A stretch of DNA of 64,000 bases from Alviniconcha marisindica (taxonomy: Eukaryota > Mollusca > Gastropoda > Provannidae): positions 185,001 through 249,000 of the forward strand of contig JABMCL010003296.1 in NCBI GenBank assembly GCA_018857735.1. The letters run 5' to 3'. Of the stretch, positions 39,558-54,266 are shown piece by piece. The stretch's first letter is position 1. Each line of letters begins with the position of its first letter. Both the position numbers and the translations under genes were made by a program. The notes beneath the pieces were generated by a model. That model worked only from the letters and a program-made list of their open reading frames with translations. It did no database searches and had not been told where the DNA came from.

Positions 39558-42500
39558 GTCTGTCTGTCTGTCTCTCTTTGTCTGTCTGTCTCTCTGTCTG
39601 TCTCTGTCTGTCTCTCGCTTTGTCTCTCTCTCTCTTTCTTTGTCGCTCTGTCCCCCCCCCCCCTCTCTCTCTCTGTCTGTCTGTCTGTCTCTCTCTCTGT
39701 TTCTCTCTCCCCCCCCCCCTCTGTCTCTCTCTGTCTCTCTGTCTCTTTCTCTTTCTCTCCCCCCCTCTCTGTCTCATCCCAGGCTGACCCTGTGCAGTTG
39801 ACAGGATGTTAAAAGCAAGGGACTAGTAACTCTCTTCTCTTCTACCTAGTTTTCTGTGTGGTTTGTGTCTACCATTTATGGATATGTGTCTTGAGCAATA
39901 GGGTTTGCCATGTCAGGAAGATTACTGTAGCTGAAAACTAACCTCAGCTTTGGAATCTTAACACAACAAGCACTTTGCCTGTGTGCCAGTATTCTGGGCC
40001 TGCATGTGTGAAGAGCAGATTATCCCCCTAATTGCGATTATCTTCTAAACGATGATGACATTGAACAAAATTAGCGTGTGTGGAGCACAAATAGGGCTTT
40101 TCAATCATCCTATTTACAGACTCATTTTTCAATGTTCAAGTAGTGTAAACATGGCTCTGATGGAGCTGTCCACAGAGCCTACTATTGACGAAAAAACTCA
40201 CACTTTTACGGATGATGCCGTACCATGTACCATTAAAGACCAGAAATTATTCAACAAAGTTTGGATTCACACATCAAGACACATCATAGTCGACACAGAC
40301 GGTGGAGAGGAACAGGGAAATCTTCAGTGGGAAGTAGTCATTGGGTCACTGACATCTGCTACAGTTTTCTACAGAATTTTGAACCTGAAACGGACATGGC
40401 TTTGTCATGCTGTGTCAGATAAGTTTCGAGGTTTTGTCATCACATGTTGCATTGTTGGTAAAACAAAGGACTTTCCCAGTCTAAAAATAAGCACAAGCCA
40501 GTAGCTATTTCTGAGGCTACTGATGACTCACGCATGTGGAAGGAGAGCAGGACTCGTGGACTCTTTAGCAAATGGAGACTAGGGACTATATCTACCTTTA
40601 CTTTTTTTATTTGCTCACTGTGAGCCGGTTTGGCCTAGCGGTAAGGCGTTAGGCTGGTAAGCGGAAGGACCTCGGTTCGATACCGCTTCGGCTCTCCTTT
40701 CTCTTCAAAAAGGTTGTGGTTTGTGGACACTGTCTTGTGACTTTGTCCATCACTTCCTACTGAAACATTAAATGCAGAAGTCATTCTGGTGGTGACAGTG
40801 CAGTGATAGGTATATAATCTCCCTCTCCCCCCAAATCCATACCCCCCTTCCCCCCCTTCTCCCCGTCCCTAATAAGCCGTACGGTTTCTGTGGACGTTAA
40901 GCACCATGTTTACTTACTTACTTACTATTTGCTCAGACATATTGGCTGTGGTCAGTCAGTAGATTGCTGGTAATGAGTAGAAGCTTCGGGATGTTTTCTC
41001 TCTGTTCTTCTACTTAGCCTGTTGCTCTGTCTTGTCATTGCTCTGCTAATGGTCCAGTCTCTTGACCTTTTCCAGAAAATTGGCCAGTAGTTCTTTGCAA
41101 AGAGATGAGCCTTATTGAGCAGCTGGGAGATGATAGTTGGCAGGTGGCATGTGCAGCTTGCAGCCGTACGGTTGAACAGTTGTGTTATAAATTGCCTGGA
41201 ACTGAAAGTGTTAATACGTGACCCATTTCTTTGTGCAGGCCTGCATTGGCGTCTGGTGGATGTAAACGCCTCAACAGCCGCGAATGGAGCAGCACCGACT
41301 CCTCGGGTTATGTGTCGGAGGATGGGTCCCGACTACGTCGCAGCGTGATGGCCAAGTCAAACAGCTATGGTGGTAAGCCCACCATACACCTAACACCTAA
41401 CCTCAGAACCTGCAGCCTGTCCAAAGCAGGTACTTTCTACTGGCTGCACACTCCACTCACCCACCCTGCCTACCCCTCTGTCCCTTTGCTTTTCCTCCTT
41501 CCTCCCACCCTCCCTACTAACACACTCCACTCACCCACCCTGCCTACCCCTCTGTCCCTTTGCTTTTCTTCCTTCCTCCCACCCTCCCTACTAACACACT
41601 CCACTCACCCACCCTGCCTACCCCTCTGTCCTTTGCTTTTCTTCCTTCCTCCCACCCTCCCTACTAACACACTCCACTCACCCACCCTGCCTACCCCTCT
41701 GCTCATTTGGCTTTTCCTTCTGCCTCCCACCCTCCCCACAGACCCGCTCTATTCACCCACCCTTCATATCCCTGCATCTTTTGGCTTTTCCTTCTGCCGC
41801 CCACCCTCCCAACAAACCCGCTCTATTCACCCACCCTTCATATCCCTGCATCTTTTGGCTTTTCCTTCTGCCGCCCACCCTCCCAACAAACCCGCTCTAT
41901 TCACCCACCCTTCATATCCCTCCATCTTTTGCTTTTCTTACTTCCTCCCATCCTCCCAACAAACATGCACACTCCACTCACCCACCCTTCATATCCCTCC
42001 ATCTTTTGCTTTTCTTACTTCCTCCCATCCTCCCAACAAACATGCACACTCCACTCACCCACCCTTCATATCCCTCCATCTTTTGCTTTTCTTACTTCCT
42101 CCCATCCTCCCAACAAACATGCACACTCCACTCACCCACCCTTCATATCCCTCCATCTTTTGCTTTTCTTACTTCCTCCCATCCTCCCAACAAACATGCA
42201 CACTCCACTCACCCACCCTTCATATCCCTCCATCTTTTGCTTTTCTTACTTCCTCCCATCCTCCCAACAAACATGCACACTCCACTCACCCACCCTTCAT
42301 ATCCCTCCATCTTTTGCTTTTCTTACTTCCTCCCATCCTCCCAACAAACATGCACACTCCACTCACCCACCCTTCATATCCCTCCATCTTTTGCTTTTCT
42401 TACTTCCTCCCATCCTCCCAACAAACATGCACACTCCACTCACCCACCCTTCCTGCTCCTCTGCCCTTTGGCGTTTTCTCCTTCCTCTTAACACCAGCTC

Positions 42501-45500
42501 CCACCTTCCCAACAAACGTGCACACAAAGAAACTACAGCAGTCAGTTTTCATGAACTGCAGGTTTGACATGTTTGGCTCATTATTGGCACACTCCTTGCA
42601 AACCACTTCCTGTGCTGTGCCACTGACCGCTTAACCTTTCTGCTCAACATGGATGCCAGTGTAGATGGTGTATAAAAATCAGGTCATCATGTAAATGCAG
42701 TTTTCTGATTCGTCAAGAGCAGCATGCAAAGGAAAAGTTGGGGTAGCCAGGATCCACCATCTTGCCAAAGTTTGGGATGCAGGAAGCTAGCTGTCAGTGA
42801 CCAGTTATAGTTAGTGGCTAGTGACGTTTGGGATGCAGGCTAGCTGTCAGTGACCAGTTATAGTTAGTGGCCAGTGACGTTTGGGATGCAGGCTAGCTGT
42901 CAGTGACCAGTTATAGTTAGTGGCCAGTGACGTTTGGGATACAGGCTAGCTGTCAGTGACCAGTTATAGTTAGTGGCCAGTGACGTTTGGGATGCAGGAG
43001 GCTAGCTGTCAGTGACCAGTTATAGTTAGTGGCCAGTGAGGTTTGGGATGCAGGCTAGCTGTCAGTGACCAGTTACAGTTACCAATAGAAAGGTCCTGGT
43101 GGTGATGAGAATGTAACTGCACAAAATGCAACTTTCCCAAAGTGGGAATGGGCCTTTACCCAGAGCACCACACACCCAGCACCTGGCGTCTGCAGTCTGC
43201 CCACAGCAGGTTCTTTCTACCTGTCGCCCACTGTTTTCACCCACACGTCTTACCCAGCTGTCCATATGGTTGTCTTCCTCTTGGCCAGACTGCACACACC
43301 TCACACCTAACCTTGGTACCTAAAGCCTGTCCACAACAGGTTCTTTCTACCTGTCACACACTGCTTTCACCCACACGTCTTACCCAGCTGCCCTGTTCTT
43401 TGGCCAGACTGCACACACCACACCTTACCTCAGTACCTAAAGCCTGTCCCAAGCAGGTATTTTCTACCCGTCACACACTGCGCTTACCCACACGTCTTAC
43501 CCAGCTGCCCCTCTGGTTGTCTTCTTCTGGGCCAGACTGCACACACCTCACACCTAACCTCGGTACCTAAAGCCTGTCCACAACAGGTTCTTTCTACCTG
43601 TCACACACTGCTTTCACCCACACGTCTTACCCAGCTGCCCGTCTGGTTGTCTGTCTCTTGACCAGACTGCACACACCTCACACCTTACCTCGGTACCTAA
43701 AGCCTGTCCACAACAGGTTCTTTCTACCTGTCACACACTGCTTTCACCCACACGTCTTACCCAGCTGCCCGTCTGGTTGTCTGTCTCTTGACCAGACTGC
43801 ACACACCTCACACCTTACCTCGGTACCTAAAGCCTGTCCCAAGCAGGTGCTGTAGTATTTAGAATATAACGGTATACGGTGATCTTTTTGTCTCCCAGAT
43901 TTGACCCCAGTGTCTTACATTCACTGCCACCTTATGTGTCAGACTATGAATAAAATTTGGCACGCATGCTTTTATGAAGACTGGTGACTATTTTGATCTG
44001 GCATTGGTCACTGCAACAATCGCATACTATGGCAAACTGATCATTGGTATTTTCCGGGCAATCAACATAGGATTTGGAATGAACCTATAGGCCTATCAAA
44101 TTAATCCAGTCAGTGTTATTTTAGGACTGTTGACAGCAAGGTGATGTTAGGACCCCCCCCCCCCCCCCCCCCCCCAGGCCTATCATACTGACAGCATATA
44201 ACAGCATTTACTTGAAGGCAGAAGATTACGAAACTGGAAACAAAATGCGCACTGACATCAAATACTAATGAGAAATGATAGCGGCAGCTTTGATTTCAAC
44301 TTTAACTTGGTACCAAGTCCCAAGGCCAAGAATTGGGTTGACCTATTATCATTGTTTGTCTTCAGAAATTGATGCTGCATACATTGCACCAATTGGGTCA
44401 AACTTTTTGTGAACAGCAAATTGACTGAAACAGTGAAAGGTTCCATTTTGCCAAATTATGGCATGGTGGTATTTTCCCTTGTGTTTGAGGCATGTATCCA
44501 TGTTTGTTTTTTGTTTTTTTGTTGGTGATGATAACGCTGACAAAGTTGTGTCTTACATTTGGGAGCACCTTCTCTTTGCACTGTTCATCTTTGGAGCCAT
44601 ATTTTGGGTGGCGTGCCTTATATCTAGAAGCACCTTGTAGTACAGACATGACAGTACTTTCTACCTGCTGCACACTCCACCTGCCCACCTTTATTAATTA
44701 CCCTGCTGCCCTGTTGGTCGTCTTCCTCTAACACCTGGCACCATGTCTCAGTACCTGCTGGCTGTCCAGAGCAGGTACTTCCCAACTGCTGCCCTGTCGG
44801 TCGTCTGCCTCTTTCCCAGACTGGCATGCTGGTTTGGGTGGCAGAGGTAGAAGTCTCCAGTGGTTCCAGCATACCTGTGTGTGTGCGTGCGTGTGCATGT
44901 CTCACGCTCCAAGCATCGGCTACCCTCCTCACATTTCTGTCATAGATGGTTATTCCGTAGCCAGTCCCACTCCCCTTCTTTCGTGCACTGATGAAAAACA
45001 GACGTTATCTGTCGGTTTCTGGCTGTGGTGTCACCCAACTGTGGCAGATGGGGGGGGGGGGGGGGGGGGGGGTATATATGACATTGATCATGTTGAATGG
45101 TGGTAGACCAGCTTGCGGTAGCTGTGACTTGCTTTTCTCCTGCAGAGGTTTTGTGGAGGTAGTTTATTGAGGTTTGACCATAATGATGTGCATTGTAGAA
45201 AGGTTGCTTAGTTTATTGAGGTTTGACCATAATGATGTGCATTGTAGAAAGGTTGCTTAGTTTATTGAGGTTTGACCATAATGATGTGCATTGTAGAAAG
45301 GTTGCTTAGTTTATTGAGGTTGCTTTTAGTTTATTGAGGTTTGACCATAATGATGTGCATTGTAGAAAGGTTGCTTAGTTTATTGAGGTTTGACCATAAT
45401 GATGTGCATTGTAGAAAGGTTGCTTAGTTTATTGAGGTTTGACCATAATGATGTGCATTGTAGAAAGGTTGCTTAGCTTTGGAGCTTCACAAGCTGTGAC

Positions 45501-48500
45501 CATTGCTTTTGATCTCTCCAAGTGGACGGTGCCTGATATTGTGTTTCACAGATTGTTGGCTAGGCATTGTGCAGGAGGTTGCATTGTGTTTCAGTCAGAG
45601 CTGCTGGACCTCACTGATGCTTACAAACAATGGAAGGGTTAATAAGATTGGAGGGTTAACATGTGCATTTTGTTTTTGCATTGAGCATGCCCTAGATGGG
45701 GTTGTGTTATTCTGTCTGTTGCAGACTCGATAACAAGCTATGACAGTGCACCTGTGCGCACCAAGCTTGCCTCGCCGGAGAACTCACAATCGCCCATCTC
45801 TAGAAGCAGTTCCGCTGATGTCAATTCGCCGAATCTTGGTGAGATATGCTCAACTTTGTTATGAATATGCAGTGCACCTACACCCACATCAATCCACATG
45901 TGAACAGACCTTTGCATTCATATGGTTATACTTCTAAATGGTATCAGCATCCACATACATGTATGTTTAACCCAGTGTAATATCTGCTGTTTGGAAGAGT
46001 GGCTTTCTTTGTCACACAGACTTCCAGTGATGGTGATGATGATGGAATACTTATGTTGATAGGCAGGGTGCTTTTTCAGAGTGGTCTGGATATACGTGTG
46101 ATTACAGTGCTGGGTGGTTTTGTTGTTGTTGTTTTTTCCACTTCCAGTTGTATATTGCCCTGATATAACCATACTGGTTGACTGGGCGTAAAATATCAAG
46201 TTACTTACTTACTCCTGTTGTATGTAACTCGGTGTTGACGAGGTGTCTAAATGTATAATTTGAGAATTAGAAGATCTGAAACAAGAAGAACGGAAAGGAA
46301 GAAGAGTCTGTGCGTGGATACCAAATGCCAGAGGGAAATGTGGTTAGGATTGTGAGGAAACAGCACAAGTCACTATTTGCTGTTTGTGTTGCAATGATAT
46401 GACGGTGAGAGAAACGCCCAGATGCTGAGGTATGCCGCAGAACTGCCCCCCAAATACTTGAACTCAGAAACTTTATTTTACAAGGATTGTAGTATAGGTT
46501 CACTCCAAAAAACCTGTATGACAGCTAGTCCTTGCTAAGCTACTGATGAGTAAATATAAAATCACACGCATCATTTGTATACGTATAGGTATGAATCAGT
46601 GAGTAAAGCGTGTGTTGCACACTTGTGGTGGTGATCAGTGACATCAGAGCTCAGATGTTTACATCAGTAGATGGAATTCCATCAGTTGAGGAATTGAGGG
46701 GTGGCAGCAGGTCATTCTGGAGAAGAGAGAAGTGTACAAAACTGTATTTGAGTACTTTCTAGGGAAATGTTTTGGTAACAGATTTGTGAATTTTCATGAA
46801 AACTGATATTACAGTATCTGATGTCTGTACACAGACATTTTTGTACAATGGATTACCTGTAGTAATCCTAGCTGACCCAAGACAGAGTGTTTTTAGACCA
46901 ACTCACCACACCCATTGAATCAACAGTCCTCACCTTCATGGTTGGACAGGATCATAAACAATTTACATTGGACAGACTTGCAGGAAATTGTCATGATCTT
47001 TGTGAAAGCGTTTATTTGCATAGTTTACATTCAGTCTAATATCACTTGTGTGAAAAGACTTTGAAAAGGAAGAGGAAGAAGAACTTAGTTTACGAAGTCA
47101 GAAAAATATTAACTGAAGTTCTAACGAGATATAGGAAATTGGCAAGGAGATGAAAGAAGTGGACAAGAGAGGCTTGGAGGGTTGCATGCTGTCAGTTGAC
47201 ACAAGTCTATTGTGTTGCCTACTTCACTTGTCTAAGAGGGTGGAGCTTTTTGTTTCTGGCTAAAAGTGGGAGGTCAGTTGAGTTGATGATCCATATGAAC
47301 ATGGATTGATTTAGTTTGATAATGTTGAAACTGCAGTGGTTCAAAGGTTACACTGCACTGGCAGTGCATACATTGGTGAATTAAGTTCTGTTGTTATTAA
47401 TGGGTTGTATTTGTGATGCCAGGTAGTCCACGTTTCCAAATGTACCCAGCCACAAAGGGTTAAGTAAACAAACTGGCAAAAATGGTTTTTATTAACACTA
47501 TAACAGAGGCAGACATGAGTATAGAATCAGAAGTGGAGAAAAAGGACCAAGTCTGACAGTGCTGTGTGTAAAGAGTTTATAGTCTGACACTTGTGTATAA
47601 AAAGGACATAATCTGACATTGCTTTGTGTAAAAGGGACATTGACAGTGCTGTATGTGTAAAGGGGACCTAGTCTGACAGTGCAGTACCTAGTCTGACACT
47701 GATGTACCTAGTCTGACAGCATTGTGCCTAATGTGACACTGATTTACCTAACCTGACACTAGTGACAGTGCTGTACCTAGTCTAACAGTGCTGTAACCAG
47801 TCTGACAGAGCTGTAACCAGTCTGACAGTGCTGTACCTAATACGACCGGGCTGTACAGTGTACTGTAACTATTCTGATGGTGCCATACCAAGTCAGACAG
47901 TGCTGTACCTAATCTGACAGTGCTGTGGCTAGTCTGACATTGCTGTACCTTGTCTGACAGTACATACCTAGTCTGGCAGTGTTGTATCTAGTCTGACAGT
48001 ACTGTATAATATAAAGGGAGCATGTATTGTATGAGACTGTGCTGTACCTAGCGAGACCTGGTCTGGCAGTGCTGTACCTAGTCTGACAACACTGAATCAG
48101 TGAATGTAAAGGAGGCATGTCTGAGACTGACAGTGATGTGTGTAAAGGAGACATGCCTGAGATTGACACTGTGACAGTGTTGTACCTAATCGGAATGTAC
48201 CTAGTCTGACACTGCAGTGCCTAGTCTGACAGTGATGTACAATGTCTGACAATGTTGTGCCTACTCTAACAGTACCGTACCTAGTCTGACACTAGTGACA
48301 GTGATGTACCTAGTCTGACAATACTGAATGTAAAGGAGGCATGTCTGAGACTATGTATAAAGAGGACATGGCTGAGTCTGACAGTGCTGTACCTAGTCTG
48401 TGCTGTGCATGGCCTGACACATGGTATGACAGTGCTGTACCTAGTCTGACAGTGCTGTCCACAGTCTGACAGTGCTATACATAGTCTGGCAGTGCTGTAC

Positions 48501-51500
48501 ATAGTCTGACAGTGCAGTACATAGTCTGACAGTGCTGTACCTGGTCTGACAGTGCTGTACCAAGCCTGACAGTGCAGTACCTAAACAGTACTGTACATAG
48601 TCTGGCAATGTGGTACCTAGCCTGACAGTGCAATACCTAGTCTGACAGTGCTGTGCATTGTCTGAGAGTGCTGTAGATGGTCTGACAGGGCTGTACCTAG
48701 TCTGACAGTGCTGTGTCTAGCCTGACAGTGCTGTACCTAGTCCGACAGTGCAGTACATAGTCTGACAGTGCAGTACATAGCCTGACAGTGCAGTACATAG
48801 TCTGACAGTGCTGTACCTGGTCTGACAGTGCTGTACCTAGCCTGACAGTGCAGTACCTAAACAGTACTGTACATAGTCTGGCAGTGTGGTACCTAGCCTG
48901 ACAGTGCAATACCTAGTCTGACAGTGCTGGGCGTGGTCTGAGAGTGCTGTAGATGGTCTGACAGGGCTGTACCTAGTCTGACAGTGCTGTGTCTAGCCTG
49001 ACAGTGCTGTACCTAGTCCGACAGTGCAGTACATAGTCTGACAGTGCAGTACATAGTCTGACAGTGCTGTACCTACTCTGACAGTGCAGTACCTAGTCTG
49101 ACAGTGCTGTACATAGAGTGCTGTGTGTTTTGTTTAGGGTATGGAGGGGTTGGCACAGGCCCACCCTACACTGTTCTTGTCGCCACGGATATCAACACAA
49201 TTCCACCCGGCAGTATGGTGGTCAATCCACACACCTGTTAGTACTCTCCCCTTCTTTCTCCTCTCTTTATCTCCCTTGCCCTGTACCCTTGATTCAGTGT
49301 CACCCTCTAGTTTATGCTCTCACTACAACTTGCTCTTTTTACTCCAGTCAGTAAGTGGTAGTGCTATCACTGCTTGGCTTAACCTTTGTTTTCTGCTTGC
49401 TATACAGTTTCTAATACAGTTGCTTTCATTGTTGGCCCCCACCACCACCACCACCTCCTGTTCATGTTGATTTGAAAGTGAATGGATTTTTTAGTTGTTG
49501 TTTTTTCCTACGTAAAAGGCTTAAAGCTTACTCAAGCACACCGTATTCGTGTTTAGTGCTGAGACCAACAGCACAGGGAATGTTACTGTACATAGTACAT
49601 ATAGAAGAGTAGTGTTTGTTTTGACAGCCATCACCTGTAAGAAAGGTAACTAGAATGCGTGACCTTTATGCTTCATTCATTGGCAAGTGCCCCTCCTTCC
49701 CTTTGTTGCCTTCCATCCACCACCCGCCTTTTACCAAACAAGGTTAAGCACACATGACAAATTGTACAATGTATGTAATGATGAGTGTTTATTGTAACAT
49801 CCAGTCATCTAGCCTTAGCTTGAGATTTAAAAGATAACTGACACACTTCCTGCGGGGGGGGGGGGGGGGGGGGGAGTGAGTGAACCCAGTGTTAGTATGT
49901 TCTTAAATTGTAAACCAAGATATGGTGGAAAAGTTTGAATGACTGCTAGTGATAAGAACAAGCGATAAAGAATGAGGAAAACGTGCTCACCAAAAGAGAG
50001 GTCACAGATACAAGAAAAACAGTACACTCCAATGTTTTGACAAACATGTCTTCATCAGGGGAGAGAAAAAGTTCTTGTTTCTTTTTGCTTTTTGTTTTGA
50101 TGTTTCTTTTGCTGTATTTTGTTCATGTTGTGACTATAGTCTCTGGATTCTTTCATGAAAATAGAAAAACTGTGATTAAGATTTGTGTGTAGAACATAGA
50201 TTCAAGCTGTAAGTGGATTGAGATGTACGTTGTATGCACATTGTCAGTCCCCCCTTTCCTGTTCGCATCGTTCTTCCCTCTGATATTTGCTTTATCATAA
50301 ACATGCACGCTGACACTCATCCCTTGCTGCCAGCAGCCTAGTTCCTATAATATGTGTAACATGGCCAGCTTTTTACCCTGGTTTCAGATAGAACCTGTTG
50401 ACATCAGTTCAACCCATACTGACTTGGAAATGCTGAACTGTTTGTGTGTTTTGCATAAATGAATGAAAATTTATATATGGCGCATAATTTTTTTTTACAA
50501 AACCTTGCGTGTTCATAGTGCCAGATACAGTGCATACAAGTAAGCTCTTGCGAGCTAAAACTACCAAAAGACTTTCATACCAGTAAAGTACAAACAGCCC
50601 CTACCCACCCACCCCCTCCTGATAGTGCAACTATACATAGTAGTTAAAACTTAAATGCAGATATATATACAGAGTTAAAAATAATGATAATAGAAAAAGA
50701 TCTAACACGCACACACACACACACACTCGCATGCATGCGTGCGCACACACAAAGTAATTACGGGAACCTCAACTTCACTCAACACACAAGTGTACATCAC
50801 ACACAGTCACATCGACTACCATGCCTAGATAAAGAAATGGGTTTTCAGTGAAGGTCTGAAAGACTGAATGGAGTCCTTCTCCTTGATGTAACAGCAGCCT
50901 TTGTGTTTAGCTTCAAACCGCAGGCTGAATTTATTCCGTAGAAAAACGGTCCAATGCTATGCAGCACTGCAACAGTGATTCCAGCAGTGGACTGCAAACA
51001 GTGCAGCATTTCCAAATCGGTATGAGCGGAACAGTGTGGCACATATTGGAAGTCAGCTGAACGCAACCAGCTGCACAGTTGTCAGGAACTGGCATGGTTA
51101 GGGCTGTGGGTCAAGAAGTTTCAGCTTCAGTTCGCAGTTCAGGCTCTGAGGCTAACACACCTGCCTCCTTCCCACTGTCCCATGGGGTTGGGCTCAGCGA
51201 CTAGTCTTTTGGATGAGACCCAAACCAAGGTTCTTTGTACTGCGGGTGTATGCTTGTTAAATAACCAACAGCAGCAAAAAGAAATGTTAAATAACACTCA
51301 CAACAGCAAAAAAATATATGCCTCTTACACAGTCTTAGATAACCTGTGATAGCAACGACAAAAAAAGAAGAAAAAAGTTTCACCCCATGATAGCCGATTT
51401 TGTAAATAGCCAAATTAAAAAAACAAAACAAAAAAAACTCATCATTGCAAACAGTGTCTGTTGAGTGACCCATGGTACCAAACAGTGTCATGGCAGAATT

Positions 51501-54190
51501 TGTGAAACTTCGCCATCATTATGGAGTAGGTTGAATAGTGCAACAGTCAGTCATGTCTGTCTTTCCTGGAGGAAATTTCTCCTGGGAATAACTTCTTATT
51601 GGGACGACGAGGTAAAGAAAGACATGTTTGTGTCTCAGTGATTTGTAGACTCCTTGTCTGCTAAGTGCTAGGATCCACATTTTCACAGCAGATGAACCAG
51701 AGATCAGGGTTGTGTGGTTGTTTTTGTGTGTACTCTTTGTTTTGGGTCTGAATGTTTGTGGGATGTTTTTTTTCTTTTTTTTCTTAAAGCTTTGTTTTTT
51801 TGTATGTTTTTTGTTTGTTTTGCACTTAGCTTAGGACTATGTAAGCTAGAGCTGTCAAGTATGTATTTTACTTGCTAGTAAAAAACAATCTGTTCATTTT
51901 AGTGTTTGTTTTGTAACATAGTGCTCCCCCCCCCCCCCCCCCCCCCCCCACCATTTCTAATTCTCCCCCCCCCCCCTCCCCCCTGCTCCCCTGTGTAAGC
52001 AAGTTATGTCATATCAAACTGGCTTTTTATTTCCTTCCTTCCTTGTTGTAAATGCACATCAGATCATTTTTATTCCTGCTGTCACCCACTTGTACCTGAG
52101 CAATGATTTCTGTATCTTACCTTGGCTTTGGATGCATTTTGGCCCCACCTTCACATAAATGTTAGTGACACAGCAGCAAAAAAGTCAGATCTTTTATATT
52201 TGCAGTAAAAAGTGATTTTCCTATTTGCCAGAGAATATCTGTGCATGGTTGTGGGGGGGGGGCCTGAATTTTTTTAAATAATTTTATTTTAATCCTGATG
52301 TCCATGCAGTGATCAGTGACTGGACATGGCAAGCAGTTTAATGTTGGAGCTTTCTCTGCTGCTCTCAATCAGAGTAAACGCTTTTCCAACTTTGCCTGAC
52401 ATGACAGTCAACATGTCAGTTGAGCTTATCTGTTCATACCACTTTCGGTGGCCTTGACATTAGATTAAACTGAAATCCAGTTGTTTGTTTTTTGTTGTTG
52501 TAACTTTTGATTTACTCACCACAGGCTGTGTATATATTCAGCAATCAAAAGCTGATAAGATTATTGTATAATGTTTTGGAGACTGTGTTATGTATGTAGA
52601 AGATGCAATTGGTGTATCTCCAGAACTGGCAAACCTATAAACATCTTACAGCTGGCATCTTTTTTTTTTACAAAAGCTGCTTTATGAAGATTATTTAAGT
52701 GCTGCATAATAAACTGTATTGATATCTATAGGGCCATAAACATTCTAGTGACCTTGACAAACTTTAAAGGTTGCAGCTTCTTCTGGTAGGTAAGAAGCTA
52801 AATTCAGTAACCAGCTAAATGTAACAAGCTACTTGTAGTTACAGTGTTTGTAATATGAGTCTTGAGATCTTGTCACTTCTCTCCCTTTCCTCTTTTCATG
52901 ATTGGATCTCTTAATTTGACTGTGATGTATATTCAGTTGGTTTTTGGAACATGAGTCAACTTAGCATTTTGAACGTGAGTCAACTTAGCATTTATCTTTG
53001 TCATTTGAGGAGGCTTCTAGTTGCAAAATCTCTGACTGCTGTAGTGCTGTTTGTATGGAAGTGCATTGAAGTCAGACTGTTGTTAATGATTTTGTTCTTT
53101 TTTTCCCTTTTTATTCAACTTGCCACTTGTGAAGAAAAAAAGATCTTTTGATGCTGATAGTATTTCGATGGGATCATTAAAGTTTATCACTACTGTCTTC
53201 ATTAACTAAGTCTGTAGTTTTTCTGGTTGCTTAGCCTTTGATGCTTCATGCTGTTCTTCAGTAAACATCAAAGCTTTGCTCTTTTTAACTTGTTTCTGTT
53301 CTTTTTAAAGCAGTCCATCATCAAAGGGCCCTCAGTTTTGTCAATTCTGGTAAAATTGTTATTGCGTGTAATTTTCACAGTACAACCACATACAAATGCA
53401 GACGGGACACCTTACCGCTACAACCCCAACGACCCAACGAGTGTTCCCCCATGGTTGGCAGGCAGTGCTCCAACACCAACACAGCAGCAGCCTGGTACCA
53501 CCAACATCACCTTCAACCCCTCACCCTCTGTCCACCAAGTGCAATATACAGTGAGTGTTGGTGGATCACTTTAATGTTTCTCCCTTGGTCCACCAAGTGC
53601 ATAGTTGGAACGTTTCTGTCTCAGTCCACCAAACGCAACACACAGTATGTTGGTGGATGGCTTTAGTGCTTCTCCCGTGGTCCAGCAAGTGCAATAATAA
53701 GTTATTGTGTTGGATAATTTGAACGTTTCTGCTTCAGTCCACCAAATGCAATATACAGTGTGTTGGTGGATAGCTTTAGTGCTCCCTCAGTCCACTAAGT
53801 GCAGCATACAATGAGCATGTTGGTGGATGGTTTTAATGTTTCTCCTTCTGTCCACCAAGTGCAGCACACAGTTTGTGTGTTGGTGGATAGCTTTAACGTT
53901 TCTTCCTCTCTCCACCAAGTGCAATATACAGTGAGTTTGTTGGTGGATAGCTTAACATTTCTCCCTCAGTCCACCAAGTGCAGTATACAGTGAATGTGTT
54001 GGTGGATAGATTAATGTTTCTGCCTCAGTCCACCAAATGCAATATATATAGTGAGTGTGTTGGTGGATAGTTTCATATGTTCAACCTGGTTTTGGTGACC
54101 TTGATTCTTTTTTAGCATCAGATTGAATGAAAATCATTTGTCTGCTCTTCTTCTTCTTCTTCTTCTTCTTCTTCTTCTTCTTCTTCTTCT

Positions 54191-54266
<76 letters not shown>

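Noticed and set aside
40618..40690. A tRNA gene
   Set aside because: The tRNA-like A and B boxes belong to a SINE head with body, tail and target-site duplication; the acceptor stem does not close as in a real tRNA.
41231..42634. 467-, 286- and 236-residue + strand frames
   Set aside because: Only the first part (41239-41372) is exon 10. The rest is a 77-bp array read in three frames beyond a good donor at 41373.
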